Of a DNA stretch of 64,000 bases, positions 36,332-46,485 are shown piece by piece. The number at the start of each line of letters is the position of its first letter. Positions within the stretch are counted from its first letter, which is position 1. The notes beneath the pieces are model-generated. The model was not told the origin of the DNA and did not search any database. It saw only the letters and a program-made list of their open reading frames with translations. The position numbers and the translations under genes are program-made. The stretch comes from Mantamonas sphyraenae (lineage: Eukaryota > CRuMs > Mantamonadidae): contig JAPMXV010000004.1 in the NCBI GenBank assembly GCA_026936335.1, positions 338,515 through 402,514 on the forward strand, given 5' to 3'.

Positions 36332-37854
36332 ATGGACTGGGTGAGCAGAAAGGCAAAGACGGCGCGTGGGCGGCGTGCGCTGAAGGCCCGGCAACCGCAG
36401 CTGATTGAACGAGTGAAGCGGTGCATGCTGGTGAAGGGGCCGCGCAGCAGCGAAACGCTGAATCAGTTTATGCTGGACATGGTAGGTGGGAGGGGTGAAC
36501 AGGTGAACAGGTGGGAGGAGGACAACGGAGAGGGGTGAAGGCCTGACAAACGGGGAGGCGCATGCGAGGAAATCCGCAGAAGTTGCTGAGGGCGCCAGAT
36601 GTGGTGTACATGACGCGGAAGAATCAGGTGCGACCGTTTGAGGACCAAACGGGTCTGGAGTTTCTGGCCAAGAAGAACGACAGCGGGTTGTTTGTGTATG
36701 TGAGCCACAGCAAGAAGCGGCCAGACAACGTGGTGTTTGGGCGCTTCTTCAACTACCAAACGCTGGACATGATGGAGTTTGGACTGAAGGACTTTGCGTC
36801 GCTGACGGAATTGAAGGTAGGAGAAGAAGGGGAGAGCCAGACGGGAGTGTGAGTGGGAGTGTTTGCCCAGGGGAGAAGCAAGGCTGACGGGTGACGGGTA
36901 TGTGGGTGTGGGGACACACACACACAAACACACACAGACAAAGAAGTGTCAGACAGGGTCGAAGCCCTGTTTGCTGTTTGTGGGCGACGAGTTTGAGAGC
37001 AACGCAGACCTGGGGGTGTTTAAGAACCTGATGGTGGATCTGTTCCGCGGACGCGTGGTGGAGGCAGTTGATTTGGTCGGCCTGGACCACGTGTTTGTGT
37101 TTACCGCACACGAAGGCAAGGTGCACGTGCGCACGTACACAGTGACCTTCAAGAAGAGCGGTAGCCGGGTGAGTTGCGTGTGTGGGAGAGGTGGCTCGGA
37201 GCGGAGCGAGATGATGAAAAGCAAGGCGGCCAGAACACGCGTGTGCCAAGGCGCCGCGTGGGGCCAATGAGCCCGCGTGTGCGCACGTAGCTGGAGGGAG
37301 GTGTGTGGACCGCGTGGGGCCGCCGGCGCATGGGCCTTATGGGCTCGGCTCTGGACCCTGCGCAGTCGCTCTCGTCGTTGAGGGGCCGCCACCCGACAGC
37401 GCTGGGACAATGATACATGCATTACCTTGCGTCAGGGATCTGATCGCAAGGAGGCGGAGGTGGTGGAATGGTGAAGGGAGGATTGGGATCGGGTGGGATT
37501 CGGAGAGCTCTGACACACGTGAGTCATGCGCAGGTGCCCAACGTGGCGTTGGAAGTAATGGGCCCATGCTTTGACCTGGAACCCAGGCGAGTGTTCAGGG
37601 CAGCCGAGGCGGTGCAGAAGGAGGCGCGACGTGTGCCCAAGCAGCTGCGCGCAAAGAAGCGCAAGAACATCAGCACAAACGTATTTGGCGAAGAGATTGG
37701 ACGCATTCATGTGCAACAGCAGGATTTGAAGACACTGCAATTGAAGAAGATGAAGGCGTACAATCCCAAGCGAGACACGGTGGCGGACGAGGGGGAGGAC
37801 GGCGACGATGCAAAGGTGGAGGGAGGAGGCAAGCGCCAGCGCACGAGCAAGTGA
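36332..37854 (+). CDS. RPF2: Ribosome production factor 2 homologue (Brix domain)
   Basis: Rpf2 with Rrs1 brings the 5S RNP into pre-60S ribosomes in the nucleolus. Four exons: 36332-36481, 36580-36816, 36938-37168 and 37534-37854, with introns of 98, 121 and 365 nt and GT-AG ends in frame. The spliced product follows human/yeast Rpf2 throughout: RPFEDQTGLEFLAKKND, SHSKKRPDNVVFGR, GSKPCLLFVGDEF, KSGSR/VPNVALEVMGP, KKRKNISTNVFGEE, GRIHVQQQDL and a basic tail. About 312 residues, normal length. Intron 2 contains a short CA repeat; intron 3 is unusually long for this locus. Exon 3 could start 3 codons later at an alternative AAAG acceptor. Confidence 0.96.
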
Positions 37855-37913
37855 GTGGTGCAGTAGCATGGAAGGGTCACGTGCAATGAAGAATGGGGTG
37901 AAATTTGGGTGAA

Positions 37914-39142
37914 TCACAGCTTGCTTTGTTTTGGGCTGGTGTTGAAGTTGGACCGGTACCAGTCGACAAAGCGGACGATTCCTTCGTCAAGGTCGACTCG
38001 TGGTTCATAGCCGAGCTCGTTGCGTGCGGCAGAGATGTCGAGAGTCATGGAGGTGGCGAGGATGCCGACGGTGTAGCGAGTCATGATGGGTTCGCGGCCG
38101 CGGAAGTCGCCAATGAGCTCGAGGAGCCAGGCGGCGTAATAGACGAACCAGTAGGGAAGTTTCAGCCAGGGGCGGCTGAAGCCAAGATGGTCGCAGATGG
38201 TGTTGAGGACCGAGTACAGGGTGCGCGGCTGGCCGTTTGTGATGTTGTAGGTTTTGCCAAAGCAGGTTTCGGGTGCAGTGAGGCAGAGCATGTGGGCGTC
38301 GACGACGTTGTCGATGTATGTCATGTCGCCTACGGCTTCGCCAGAGCCCATGATGGGCATAGTGCCCTTTTCGAGGGCGCGAATCATGCGCGGCATGATG
38401 GTCGTGTCGCGAGGGCCAAACAGTGCACGTGGCCGCAGGGAGATGACGGGCAAAGCTGTCGAGATGGCAAAGAAGGAGAAAGGAAGGGTACGGGAGGGAT
38501 GGTTCTGTGTGAGCTGGCGTGGGAGAGAGGTCGGACAAGGTTGGACGGGGAACACACGTCGTTCACATACCGTGCTGCTTTCTGGCGTTGTCGACAATGT
38601 GCTCGGCAATGAGTTTTGTGCGTCCGTAGAGGGTGAGCTGTTCTTGGGTGCTGGGCACGTTGTGAGGGTCCTCGGTGACGTTGAAGCGATCTTTGGCGTT
38701 GAAGTACACGCTCGGGGTGGAGGTGTGTACGAGTCTCTCGACGTTGTGCTTGACGCAAGACTGGGTCACATTGAGGGTGGCTTCGACGTTGCAGGAGTAG
38801 AACGTCTGTTCGGGACCCCAGGGCGAAGTAAACGCAGCAACGTGGAAGACGAAGCGGGCGTCCTGAAGAAGGGAGCTAGGGCGGAGGTTGGGTCAGACGC
38901 AGGCAGGCGGAGTGGGCGAGATGGGTGTGCGGTGGGAATGGGACATACTCGACAAAGTCTGGGTTTGCTAGGTCGCCAGGCACAAAGGTGACGCCGGTCT
39001 CGAGGGCGAGGGCCTCGCCTTTGGTGCGGTTGCGGCCAGTGACGACAATGGCATGGTCTTGGGCATACTCGCTGTCTGCCAGGCGTCGTGCAATCTCTCC
39101 TCCTAGGAAGCCCGTGGCACCTGTGACGACAATGGATTTCAT
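37914..39142 (-). CDS. 3beta-hydroxysteroid dehydrogenase-family NAD(P) oxidoreductase
   Basis: Extended short-chain dehydrogenase of the 3beta-HSD type. Three exons (38949-39142, 38571-38875, 37914-38455) with introns of 73 and 115 nt give 346 residues. TGATGFLGGE at the N-terminus is the dinucleotide-binding loop; STPSVYF and YGRTK carry the catalytic Ser/Tyr/Lys pattern; LPVISLRPRALFGPRD and TYIDNVVDAHMLC are family hallmarks. A C-terminal hydrophobic stretch (YWFVYYAAWLLELIG) suggests membrane association, as in NSDHL/Erg26 sterol C4 decarboxylases and steroid 3beta-HSDs. Exact substrate is not set by the sequence; an NSDHL-like role in sterol synthesis is the best guess. Confidence 0.9.
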
Positions 39143-39165
39143 TTTGCGGTGGGGCGCAGGAGGAA

Positions 39166-41728
39166 TCAGGACGTGGCACCGATGCGCATGACCTGGGACC
39201 CACCCTGCTCGACTACGGCAAAGGCATTTGAACGCGTGGGGCGCTTGGAGGTGGAAGAGGCGGAGGAATGGGAGGAATCGGAGGTGGCGGAGGACGGCTT
39301 GTCGCTGTCGTCGGGAGTGTCAAACCAGGCGTCACGGTCCATGAGCTGGTCTAGCTCGTCGTGAGTGAGCTGTTTGCCACCGCGATGTGCGCGTGCGTTC
39401 TTGCGCATGTTGTCCATGGCGTCAAGGCCACCGACGTCGTCGATCTCGTTGTTGGTGAGGATGTGGACAAGATCGTCAAGCTGGATGCGGTCTTCGGCAT
39501 TGTGTGAAGAGCGGTTGCCCTGGAGGAGGCCCTTGAAATCGCCCGAGGTGACGAGCTTCTCGAGGGTGCGCTTTGCGTTTGCGCGTTCGAGGATGCGCTG
39601 CTCGACGGAGTTGCCCGTGACGAGGCGGTAGACCATGACAGGACGTGTCTGGCCAATGCGGTGGGCCCTATCCTGGGCCTGGATGTCTGCTTGCGGGTTC
39701 CAGTCGCTGTCGTAGAAGATGACGGTGTCTGCGGCGACGAGGTTGATGCCGAGGCCACCTGCACGGGTGGAAAGGAGAAAGACAAAGCAGTCGGGATCGG
39801 TGTTGAAGTCGTGCATCTGTTGGACACGCTCCTCGTGTGGGGTGGCACCGTCGAGGCGGCAGTGGGCGTACTCGGAGAGGGTGAGCATGTCCTGGAGGAT
39901 GTCGAGCATGCGTGTGAACTGCGAAAAGATGAGAACTTTGTGGCCGTCGGCCTTGAGGCGAGCAAGCATGCGCTGGAGGAGCTGTGTCTTGCCTGCGCTA
40001 TCGATGAGCTGCTGGTCGATAAGAAGTTCGTTGTGGTCGTGCTCTGTGCTGGGCCAGTGGAAGAGGTATGGGTGGTTGCACACCTTGCGCAGCTGCATGA
40101 GGACGTTGGACAGGCGAATAGACTCGCCGCTGATGGGGTCACGGAGGATGCCCGAGGCAGCAGCGGCCTGACCGGGACCAGAGGCACGGGAGGCCTTTTG
40201 GCTGATGAGGGCGCGCAGGGTGCGGTCGAGAGTGGCTTCGTAGTACTCGTGCTGTGTGTTTGTGAGGGGAGTGTACACAATGACCTCCTTCTTGCGCGGC
40301 ATTTGAGTTTCGACGTCGACCTTGAGGCGGCGGAGGAGGAAGGGTTTGAGGATCTGATGGAGCTTGCTGACAATCTGGTTCTTCTGCTCCTGTTCCAGGA
40401 TGCGCTGTTGGTCGACGGAAAGGTCTGCGTCCTCTTGAATGGAAATGACGTCAAAGAAGGACTGGAAGGTGTCGAGGTCGGCAAAGATCTGGGGCATGAC
40501 AAAGTTGAGCAGGGACCAGAGCTCAGAGAGGGAGTTTTGGAGCGGGGTGCCTGTGAGGAGGACCCGGTTTGCGCTGGGGATGGCCTTGAGCTCTTGGACG
40601 AGCTTGCAATTGAGATTCTTGAGGCGCTGGCCTTCGTCGACAACGAGGAAGCGCCAATTGTAGCGCTGTAGGAATTTGCGGTCGTTCATAAAGATGTTGT
40701 AGGAAGTGATGACGATGGGAAAGGTGGCGTCGAGGGTGCGCATGCGTTTCTTGCGCAGCTGTGCGCGCTCCTGCTTGGAGCCGTGGTAGACGAGCGCCGG
40801 GATGTCCGGGGTGAACTTTTCGATCTCGGTGAACCAGTTGTGGATGGTGGAGAGGGGAGCGACGATGAGAAAAGGGCCCCACACCTGGTGAGATCGGAGG
40901 TGGGCGAGGAGGGAGATGGTCTGCAGAGTCTTGCCGAGGCCCATCTCGTCGGCGAGGATTCCGTTGAGGCCGTTCTCGTAGAGGGAGATGAGCCACTCGA
41001 CGCCCTGGAGCTGGTACTCGCGCAGAACACCGCCTGTGACGAGCTCGGGTTGGCGGAGGAGGTGTGTATGCTGTGGCTGGGAGGAGGAGGAGGAGGAGGA
41101 GGAGGAAGAATCGTTGTCCGAGTCGTTGCTGACGCGCTGACGTTTGTGTTGGTTCTGGTCTGCAGACGAACGGTTTGGAGAGTGTTTGCGCTTGGAACCA
41201 ACAGCCACAGCGTCGTGAGCACCGTCGTTGTCGTCGTTGTTGTCTTGGGCGTCCGGGTTGGACGTTGATGACACGGTGGAGCCTGCGCTACGCTGAGCCT
41301 GCATGCGGTTGATAAGGAAAGTAGAGTACATGGAGGACTTTTGCAGAAGTGCCTCGAGGCGAAGGAGTTTGCGTCTGGGGGTGGCGTAGGTGGGTGGGGG
41401 GGGGAGAGGACGCGGGTGAGTGGGTGCTCGGGAAATTCTGGAGTTTGGCGCGGGCTTTTGGCGCGCTTTTCTTGGACGTACTTTTCCTCCTGGACGTCGA
41501 GGGCCTGGGTGAGTTCCTGGAGCTGCTTTTGCTGTTGCTGAGCGGCTTTTGCCTCGAGACGCTCCTCCTCGTCGAGGGCAGACTGGGTGACGATGGCCTG
41601 CGGTGCGGGAGATGTCAGCGGAGGAAAGGGCGGCGGGTTTCGGAGGGGCGTGGAAAGGCGCCGTGGGGTCGGGTGCGTACCGTGGAGGAGGAGGTTGTGG
41701 TTGTGGTTGTGGAGGAGTCAGAGTCCAT
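39166..41728 (-). CDS. HELLS: SNF2-family chromatin remodeller, HELLS/DDM1/Irc5 type
   Basis: DNA-translocating ATPase that supports DNA methylation and heterochromatin in animals and plants. Exons 41681-41728, 41482-41597 and 39166-41374 (introns 83 and 107 nt) give 790 residues. The N-terminus has a coiled coil and LLRLEALLQKSSMYSTFLINRM, matching the HELLS segment before the ATPase. ATPase motifs: VTGGVLREYQLQGVEWL, DEMGLGKT (Walker A), VDEGQRLKN (Walker B; Gln where animals have His), LTGTPLQNSLSELW, STRAGGLGINL, DRAHRIGQTRPV. No chromo, SANT or bromo domain is present, which fits HELLS/DDM1 rather than CHD or ISWI. An in-frame ATG at 41824 would overlap the neighbouring stop, so 41728 is preferred. 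Confidence 0.95.
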
Positions 41729-41820
41729 GGTGGAAGGGGATGATGGGTGTGTGGAGGAAATGGTGGTGTTGGGGTGGAAGCGCGGGAGCCGGGCGTTCAT
41801 TCGGGACTCATTGTCCTTGG

Positions 41821-43902
41821 TCACTCATCGGTGCGCCGCCTGCGACTGCGCGTGATTGCAGGAGTGGTCTCTGAGGTGGAGCGGCGATGGTGTGCGAGGA
41901 GGTCGTCGGAGGAGGACGGGGCCGGGCTGGCGAGGAGTTCGGCGGCGGGGGAGGAGGGTGAGTGGCCGTGGGCTAGAGTGGCCTCGAGAGCGTCGATGCG
42001 TGCACGGAGGAAGGAGAGGTGGTAGGTGGCGAGGGAAAGGAGGGCTATGATGGCGAGAATGTAGAGCAGGTCGCGGGTGTCAAGGACGGGGAGGAGGGTG
42101 GCAAAGCCCCAGGAGAAGGAGGAGCGGGAGAGGGTATCTGCGTGGTGTGCCTGCTGGAGCTCGACGGAGGCGAGAGAGGTGCGCAGAAGCTGGAGGTGGG
42201 CCTCTGTTTGGGCGTGGAAGGCTTCGAGATCGGCCTGGAGTTTTGTGATGCTGCTCCAGTGGGAGTTCATCTCGTGGGTGAGGGTGCGTAGCATGTCTGT
42301 GTACTTGCTGCGCAGGTCGTTGAGCTTCTTTGTGACACGGCTCTGGTTTGTGGCAATGCCCTTGACGCGCTTGTTGAGGACGGCAAAGACGCCCTTTTGT
42401 GTGGAGTCCATCGGGGCGGGAGTGGACTCTGTGACGGAGGTGTTTTGTGCAGGTGAAGCAGGCGTGGGCGTGGGCGTCGGGGTGGGCGTGGGGGGCTCGG
42501 TGGCCACGGGAGTGGCAGCGACGGGTGTTGGAGAGGGTGATGGAGACGTTGTGGGCTCCGGGGTCTGGGTGGGGTTTTGAGAAGGAGTAGGAGGCGTCGT
42601 CGGGTGCACAGACGGCATGGGGGAAGCTGTTGTGGAGGGTTGGGGTTCTGGAGTGGACTGGGTGGTGGTAGGAGGAGGAGCGGCGGAGGGGGATGGAGAG
42701 TCGGGTGGATGGTTGTCGGAGGAGGCGTCGGATGGGGACGGGAGAGGGGTGGGGGAAAGAGAAGGGTCGGGGCTGGGCGTAGGTGAAGGAGTGTCCGGGG
42801 AGGGAGTGGTGGATGATGGGTCGTGTGGGTTGTCGTCTGTGTCGGGAGAGTGGGGCTTGCGGTTGAGGAGGGCGGATGGGGCGTCGTCGTCTGTGTCATC
42901 GTCGTCGTCGTCTGTGTCATCGGGCTCCTGGTTGATTTCAGCCTTGAGGTCGTCCATGAGGGTGGAGCCGTAGACCTGGATGCGAGAGACTGGGCAGAAG
43001 TACTCGGAGCCGTGGTGGGAGACAAAGAGGACCTTGAGGTACTTGACCCAGGCGGGCTGCTGGATGGTGAAGCGTTGTGCGTCGCGTATGTCGTCTGCTG
43101 TGAGCTTGGAGAGGACAAGCCACTTTTCGGTGGGGTACTCTGCGGCGCCGAGGACGACGACGTTTTTGAAGCTGGAGGAAAAGAGCTCGTAGTTGGCGAG
43201 GAGGATCTGCTCGACGCGGATCTCTTCGCAAAGTTCGATGACGACCCACTTTTTGTCTTTGCAGGGGCTGAGCATGTAGTCGTCGCGGTTTGAGTTGAGG
43301 ACGGCGGCAGCGGACTTGCTCTCCTTGTTTGTGGCGAGGATGGTTGCGCCGCAGTCAGCGCTGGCGTAGTTGAAGATGTCTGCGGCGTTTGTAGGCTCTT
43401 CCGGGTGAGGCTGTGCCTCTTCGGGGGCCGGGGTGTGTTGGGGCGGTGGCGGGGCGTGGGAGGCAGCGGGCGGGTCTGGTTGGTCGGGTTGGTCCTGGGG
43501 CTGCACAGGCGGGGAGGGTTGGACGGTGGTGTGGGGAGAGATGGAGTCTTGGTGCGGGTCGTCGTCGTTGTGTGGAGATGGTGGGTCGTGGTCAGGAGAA
43601 GCAGAGGGAGGCGGGGCGGAAGTAGGTGTGACGTCAGCCTGGTCGGGCTGAGGTGGTCCGGTGGAGTGGGCAGCGGGGGGAGGAGATGATGTGTCGGGGG
43701 GAGGGCTTTGTACATTGTGAGAGGCCACGTGGGGTGCAAGGAGGAGGAGGAGGAGGAGGAGGAAGAGGTAGTTGTGGAGGAGTGGGGCGCGGGAAAGGTG
43801 GAAATGGCGGGGCGCGCGTTTAGGGAGCGCCGGAGGAGGATGAGGCGCTGCTGGAGGATGAAGACGGGGCAGAGGAGGTAACCTTGACACCCGTACGGTC
43901 AT
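41821..43902 (-). CDS. SUCO/Slp1-type SUN-domain membrane protein
   Basis: ATG 43902 is followed by a basic region and a strong hydrophobic segment (NYLFLLLLLLLLAPHVAS), a signal peptide or anchor. A Pro/Ser/Asp-rich linker leads to the SUN-like domain: NYASADCGATILATNKES, then NSNRDDYMLSPC, WVVIELCEEIRVEQI, ELFSSSFKNVVV, HHGSEYFCPVSRIQVYG. Then come a long acidic and Thr/Pro-rich segment, a coiled-coil region and a C-terminal membrane helix (LLYILAIIALLSLATYHLSF) with a short basic tail; 693 residues. SUCO/Slp1/Opt proteins act in ER protein quality control with EMP65-type partners. The first 83 nt overlap the coding end of the upstream same-strand gene; no other Met lies before the SUN domain, so the start is either overlapping or on an unseen exon. 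Confidence 0.9.
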   Translation of the reverse strand: MTVRVSRLPPLPRLHPPAAPHPPPALPKRAPRHFHLSRAPLLHNYLFLLLLLLLLAPHVASHNVQSPPPDTSSPPPAAHSTGPPQPDQADVTPTSAPPPSASPDHDPPSPHNDDDPHQDSISPHTTVQPSPPVQPQDQPDQPDPPAASHAPPPPQHTPAPEEAQPHPEEPTNAADIFNYASADCGATILATNKESKSAAAVLNSNRDDYMLSPCKDKKWVVIELCEEIRVEQILLANYELFSSSFKNVVVLGAAEYPTEKWLVLSKLTADDIRDAQRFTIQQPAWVKYLKVLFVSHHGSEYFCPVSRIQVYGSTLMDDLKAEINQEPDDTDDDDDDTDDDAPSALLNRKPHSPDTDDNPHDPSSTTPSPDTPSPTPSPDPSLSPTPLPSPSDASSDNHPPDSPSPSAAPPPTTTQSTPEPQPSTTASPMPSVHPTTPPTPSQNPTQTPEPTTSPSPSPTPVAATPVATEPPTPTPTPTPTPASPAQNTSVTESTPAPMDSTQKGVFAVLNKRVKGIATNQSRVTKKLNDLRSKYTDMLRTLTHEMNSHWSSITKLQADLEAFHAQTEAHLQLLRTSLASVELQQAHHADTLSRSSFSWGFATLLPVLDTRDLLYILAIIALLSLATYHLSFLRARIDALEATLAHGHSPSSPAAELLASPAPSSSDDLLAHHRRSTSETTPAITRSRRRRTDE

Positions 43903-45169
43903 TCTTGAAGGTTGCCTCGAGCGGTTCGACAATGCCCTGTTCGTTGGCGCCGAGGCCGCAGCCTGTGCGCCAGCCCATGCTGAGGAGCATGCGGTGGCCG
44001 ACGTTTGAGTTGTGGATGGGGCTGCCAGAGAGGCTGATAGGGTTGTACATGTCACGTCTGCGTCGTGCCTGCTTCTTGGCAAAGGAGCGGACGCGGATGG
44101 TTGTGGTTCGTGAGCCGCGCTCGCCAGGGCGCTTTGCATCTTGGTGGAGGTCGTGTTGGAAGTCTTGTGTGTGTGCGACGTCAATGAGTTGGCGTTCGAG
44201 GTTGCGTGCAAGGTGAATGATGCGCTTGACCACAGGCCTTGGGGCGAGGCAGCTGGAGGAGGTTTTGGTGAGGAGAAGAGAGCGCTGGGAGGAGGAGCCA
44301 GTGGGCTGGGAACGCACAGCGTAGGCTTCGCAGAGGCGTCGCACGTGAGAGCGCATGGAACGGTGCATGGGAGGGAGAGGAACAGTGTGGAGGGCGTCGT
44401 CGCAGACGAGGTCCCTGATGACACGGTCGATCTGCCTGAGCATGGCCATGTCGAGGCGGAGGGAGTCGTAGTCGTTGTCCAGGTTGGAATAGGACTGGAG
44501 TTGCTTGTTCTTGCCCTTTTGGTGGCGCTTGCGGTGCTTTGGGGTGTGCCTGGTGGCGTTGTGTTTGCTTCGCTTGCGTTCGGACTTTTCCTGGCGGCGG
44601 CTGCGACGAAGCTCCTTCTTGGAAGGTTTGCGGTTGGAGGTGTTGCTTGCACGGCGGGTGCCAAACTGGCGGTGGTTGTGGTGGCCGTGTTTGTGAAAGT
44701 CGATTTGCATCTGCTGCTCCCAGGTGTCCTGAACACGCATGTTGTGTTGGAAGCGGGCAGCGACCGATTCTTCGTCCATGGCAGCGTCGTCTTCCTGCCA
44801 GCCGACCATAAGGGCCTGGAGCATGTCTGTGTCCTGGAGGACAGAGTCGGGGATGTCGATGCCGTGTTTGTGGGCGTACTCGAGGATAGAGTCGAGGGAG
44901 GGGGAGGGGGAGGGGGAGGGGGAGGGTGAGGGGGATGAGGAGGATGATAGGTGGATGCCAAGTTCGTCGAGGGGTGCGTGGTCGTCATCCATGGCGTCGT
45001 AGAGGGCGTTGAGGAGTTCCTGGTCGGAGTCGGAGTCGGAGTCAGAGTCGGAGTGGTCCGAGTCGGAATTGGGGATGCGGACGGAGGAAAAGTCGATAAA
45101 GTCGTCGTCGTTGTCTTGGGCGGGGGGTGATGGGTTGGAGGAGGAGGTGATGGTGATTGTTTGTGCGTA

Positions 45170-45205
<36 letters not shown>

Positions 45206-46420
45206 TTGTTCCTGGTCGGATGAGTCTGTGTCGTCATCAACGTCGTCAACGTCGTCAACGTCATCGTCATCGTCGTCGTCGTCGTTGTTGTTGGTGGTGG
45301 TGGACTCGTCGTCGTCAGATTCGTCGGCGAGGGCATCGCCGTCAAAAAGTGAATCGAGGAGGACGTCGACGGGAATGCCGGTCTCTTCTGCGTACTGGGA
45401 GACGGTGTGGATGTCAATGTCGTGGGGGTCATTCATGGAGGTGTCGAGACCGTGGGTTATCTGGAGAAAGTGCTTGTGGGCAGCGGCAAGCTGTGTGGCA
45501 GAGGTGTGGTGGGAGGTGTCTGCGTGGTCGTCGGAGGCGTGGTCGGAGGTGGAGTCGTCGGATTCGTCATCGGAGGGGGAGTCGTGGGGTTGGTCGTCTG
45601 CGTCGGGGTGTGGAAGGTGTGCTTCGTCGTCGAGAAGACGTGCGGAGGAACGCACAAACGCAACACAGGGCAGATTGAGGGAGGCCATGGAGGTGCGCAC
45701 GCGGCTGTTCCACTCATCGTCGAGGACAAGGGGCGTGGAAGAGGCGTCGTGTGAGGCAGATCGTGAGGCACCAAGGCCCGGGCGGTGGCGGCGTGGTTGG
45801 TGATCGTGTGTGGTGTCGTGATCCGAGTCGTCGTCCGAGTCGGAGGCCACTTGCAATGCGTCGAGGCGCTGGGTGTCTGTGTCTGTGTCATCGCTGCTGC
45901 TGGAGGAGGAGGAGGTGGAGGCGGTGGTGGTGGAGGAGGTGCTTGTGGAGGAGGTGAAGCGGGGTTGCTTGTTCTTCTTGTTGGTGGATTTCCGAGAAGG
46001 GTTGGCGGCGCGGCGTTCGTCGGCGTCGATGGAGGCGATACTGGTGGGCTTGTAGCCACTGTTGTTGAGGGAAGCGTAGTCAAAGGGCACAGCGGCATAG
46101 GAGGGGCGGCCACGGTTGGAGGAAGGCTTGCCGCGGCGTCGTTGTGGGGGGTGTTGGTTGTGGGTTTGCGAGCTGCCCTTGCCCTTGCCCTTGCGTGCAG
46201 TGTGGGCGCGGTTGGGGCCGTCAGTGCTGTTGCGGCCTTTGCCATGCTGCTTGGACCACTTTTTCTTTGTGGAAGCGCTGGCACTTGCGAGCTCGTCATC
46301 CATGAGCATGTCGAGCCAATCGGCGTCGCGGCGGCCCTCGTCGCGAGCGTTCTGGTGGCGCTTCTTGCCCTTTCGTGAGGCGTTGTGCTTGCGCTGTTGC
46401 TTGCGCTGCTTGCCTACCAT
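43820..46420 (-). CDS. R3H and G-patch protein, Sqs1/Pfa1-like
   Basis: 866 residues from ATG 46420. The N-terminus is Lys/Arg-rich (GKQRKQQRKH) and the middle is very acidic with Asp and Ser runs. A basic KKELRRSRRQEKSERKRSK stretch precedes an R3H domain (RSMRSHVRRLCEAYAV, near 44350). The C-terminal G-patch reads GHRMLLSMGWRTGCGLGANEQGI (near 43990-43920). R3H plus C-terminal G-patch in a long acidic protein is the layout of yeast Sqs1/Pfa1, a nuclear activator of the RNA helicase Prp43 in splicing and ribosome maturation. Shares a 65-bp divergent region with the ANK/HEAT gene and its last 83 nt overlap the SUN gene. Confidence 0.88.
44890..45300. repeat. Simple repeats coding Ser-Pro and poly-Asp runs
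   Basis: A GGGGGA hexamer repeat near 44900-44930 encodes alternating Ser-Pro, and CGT triplet runs near 45172-45205 and 45235-45290 encode poly-Asp in the R3H/G-patch gene. Confidence 0.9.
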
Positions 46421-46485
46421 GGGCTGTAGGGAGTATGGGTTGTAGGAAAGGGATGTGGTGGGTGCGCTGGGGCAGGCAAGCACAG
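46421..46485. promoter_or_regulatory. 65-bp divergent intergenic region
   Basis: Only 65 bp separate the start codons of the G-patch gene (leftward) and the ANK/HEAT gene (rightward), so both promoters must share it or extend into coding DNA. Contains no TATA box. Confidence 0.6.

Noticed and set aside
41821-45432. Extending the SUN gene upstream to 45432 in its open frame
   Set aside because: That part is a Thr/Pro/Ser shadow of the acidic region of the R3H/G-patch gene.
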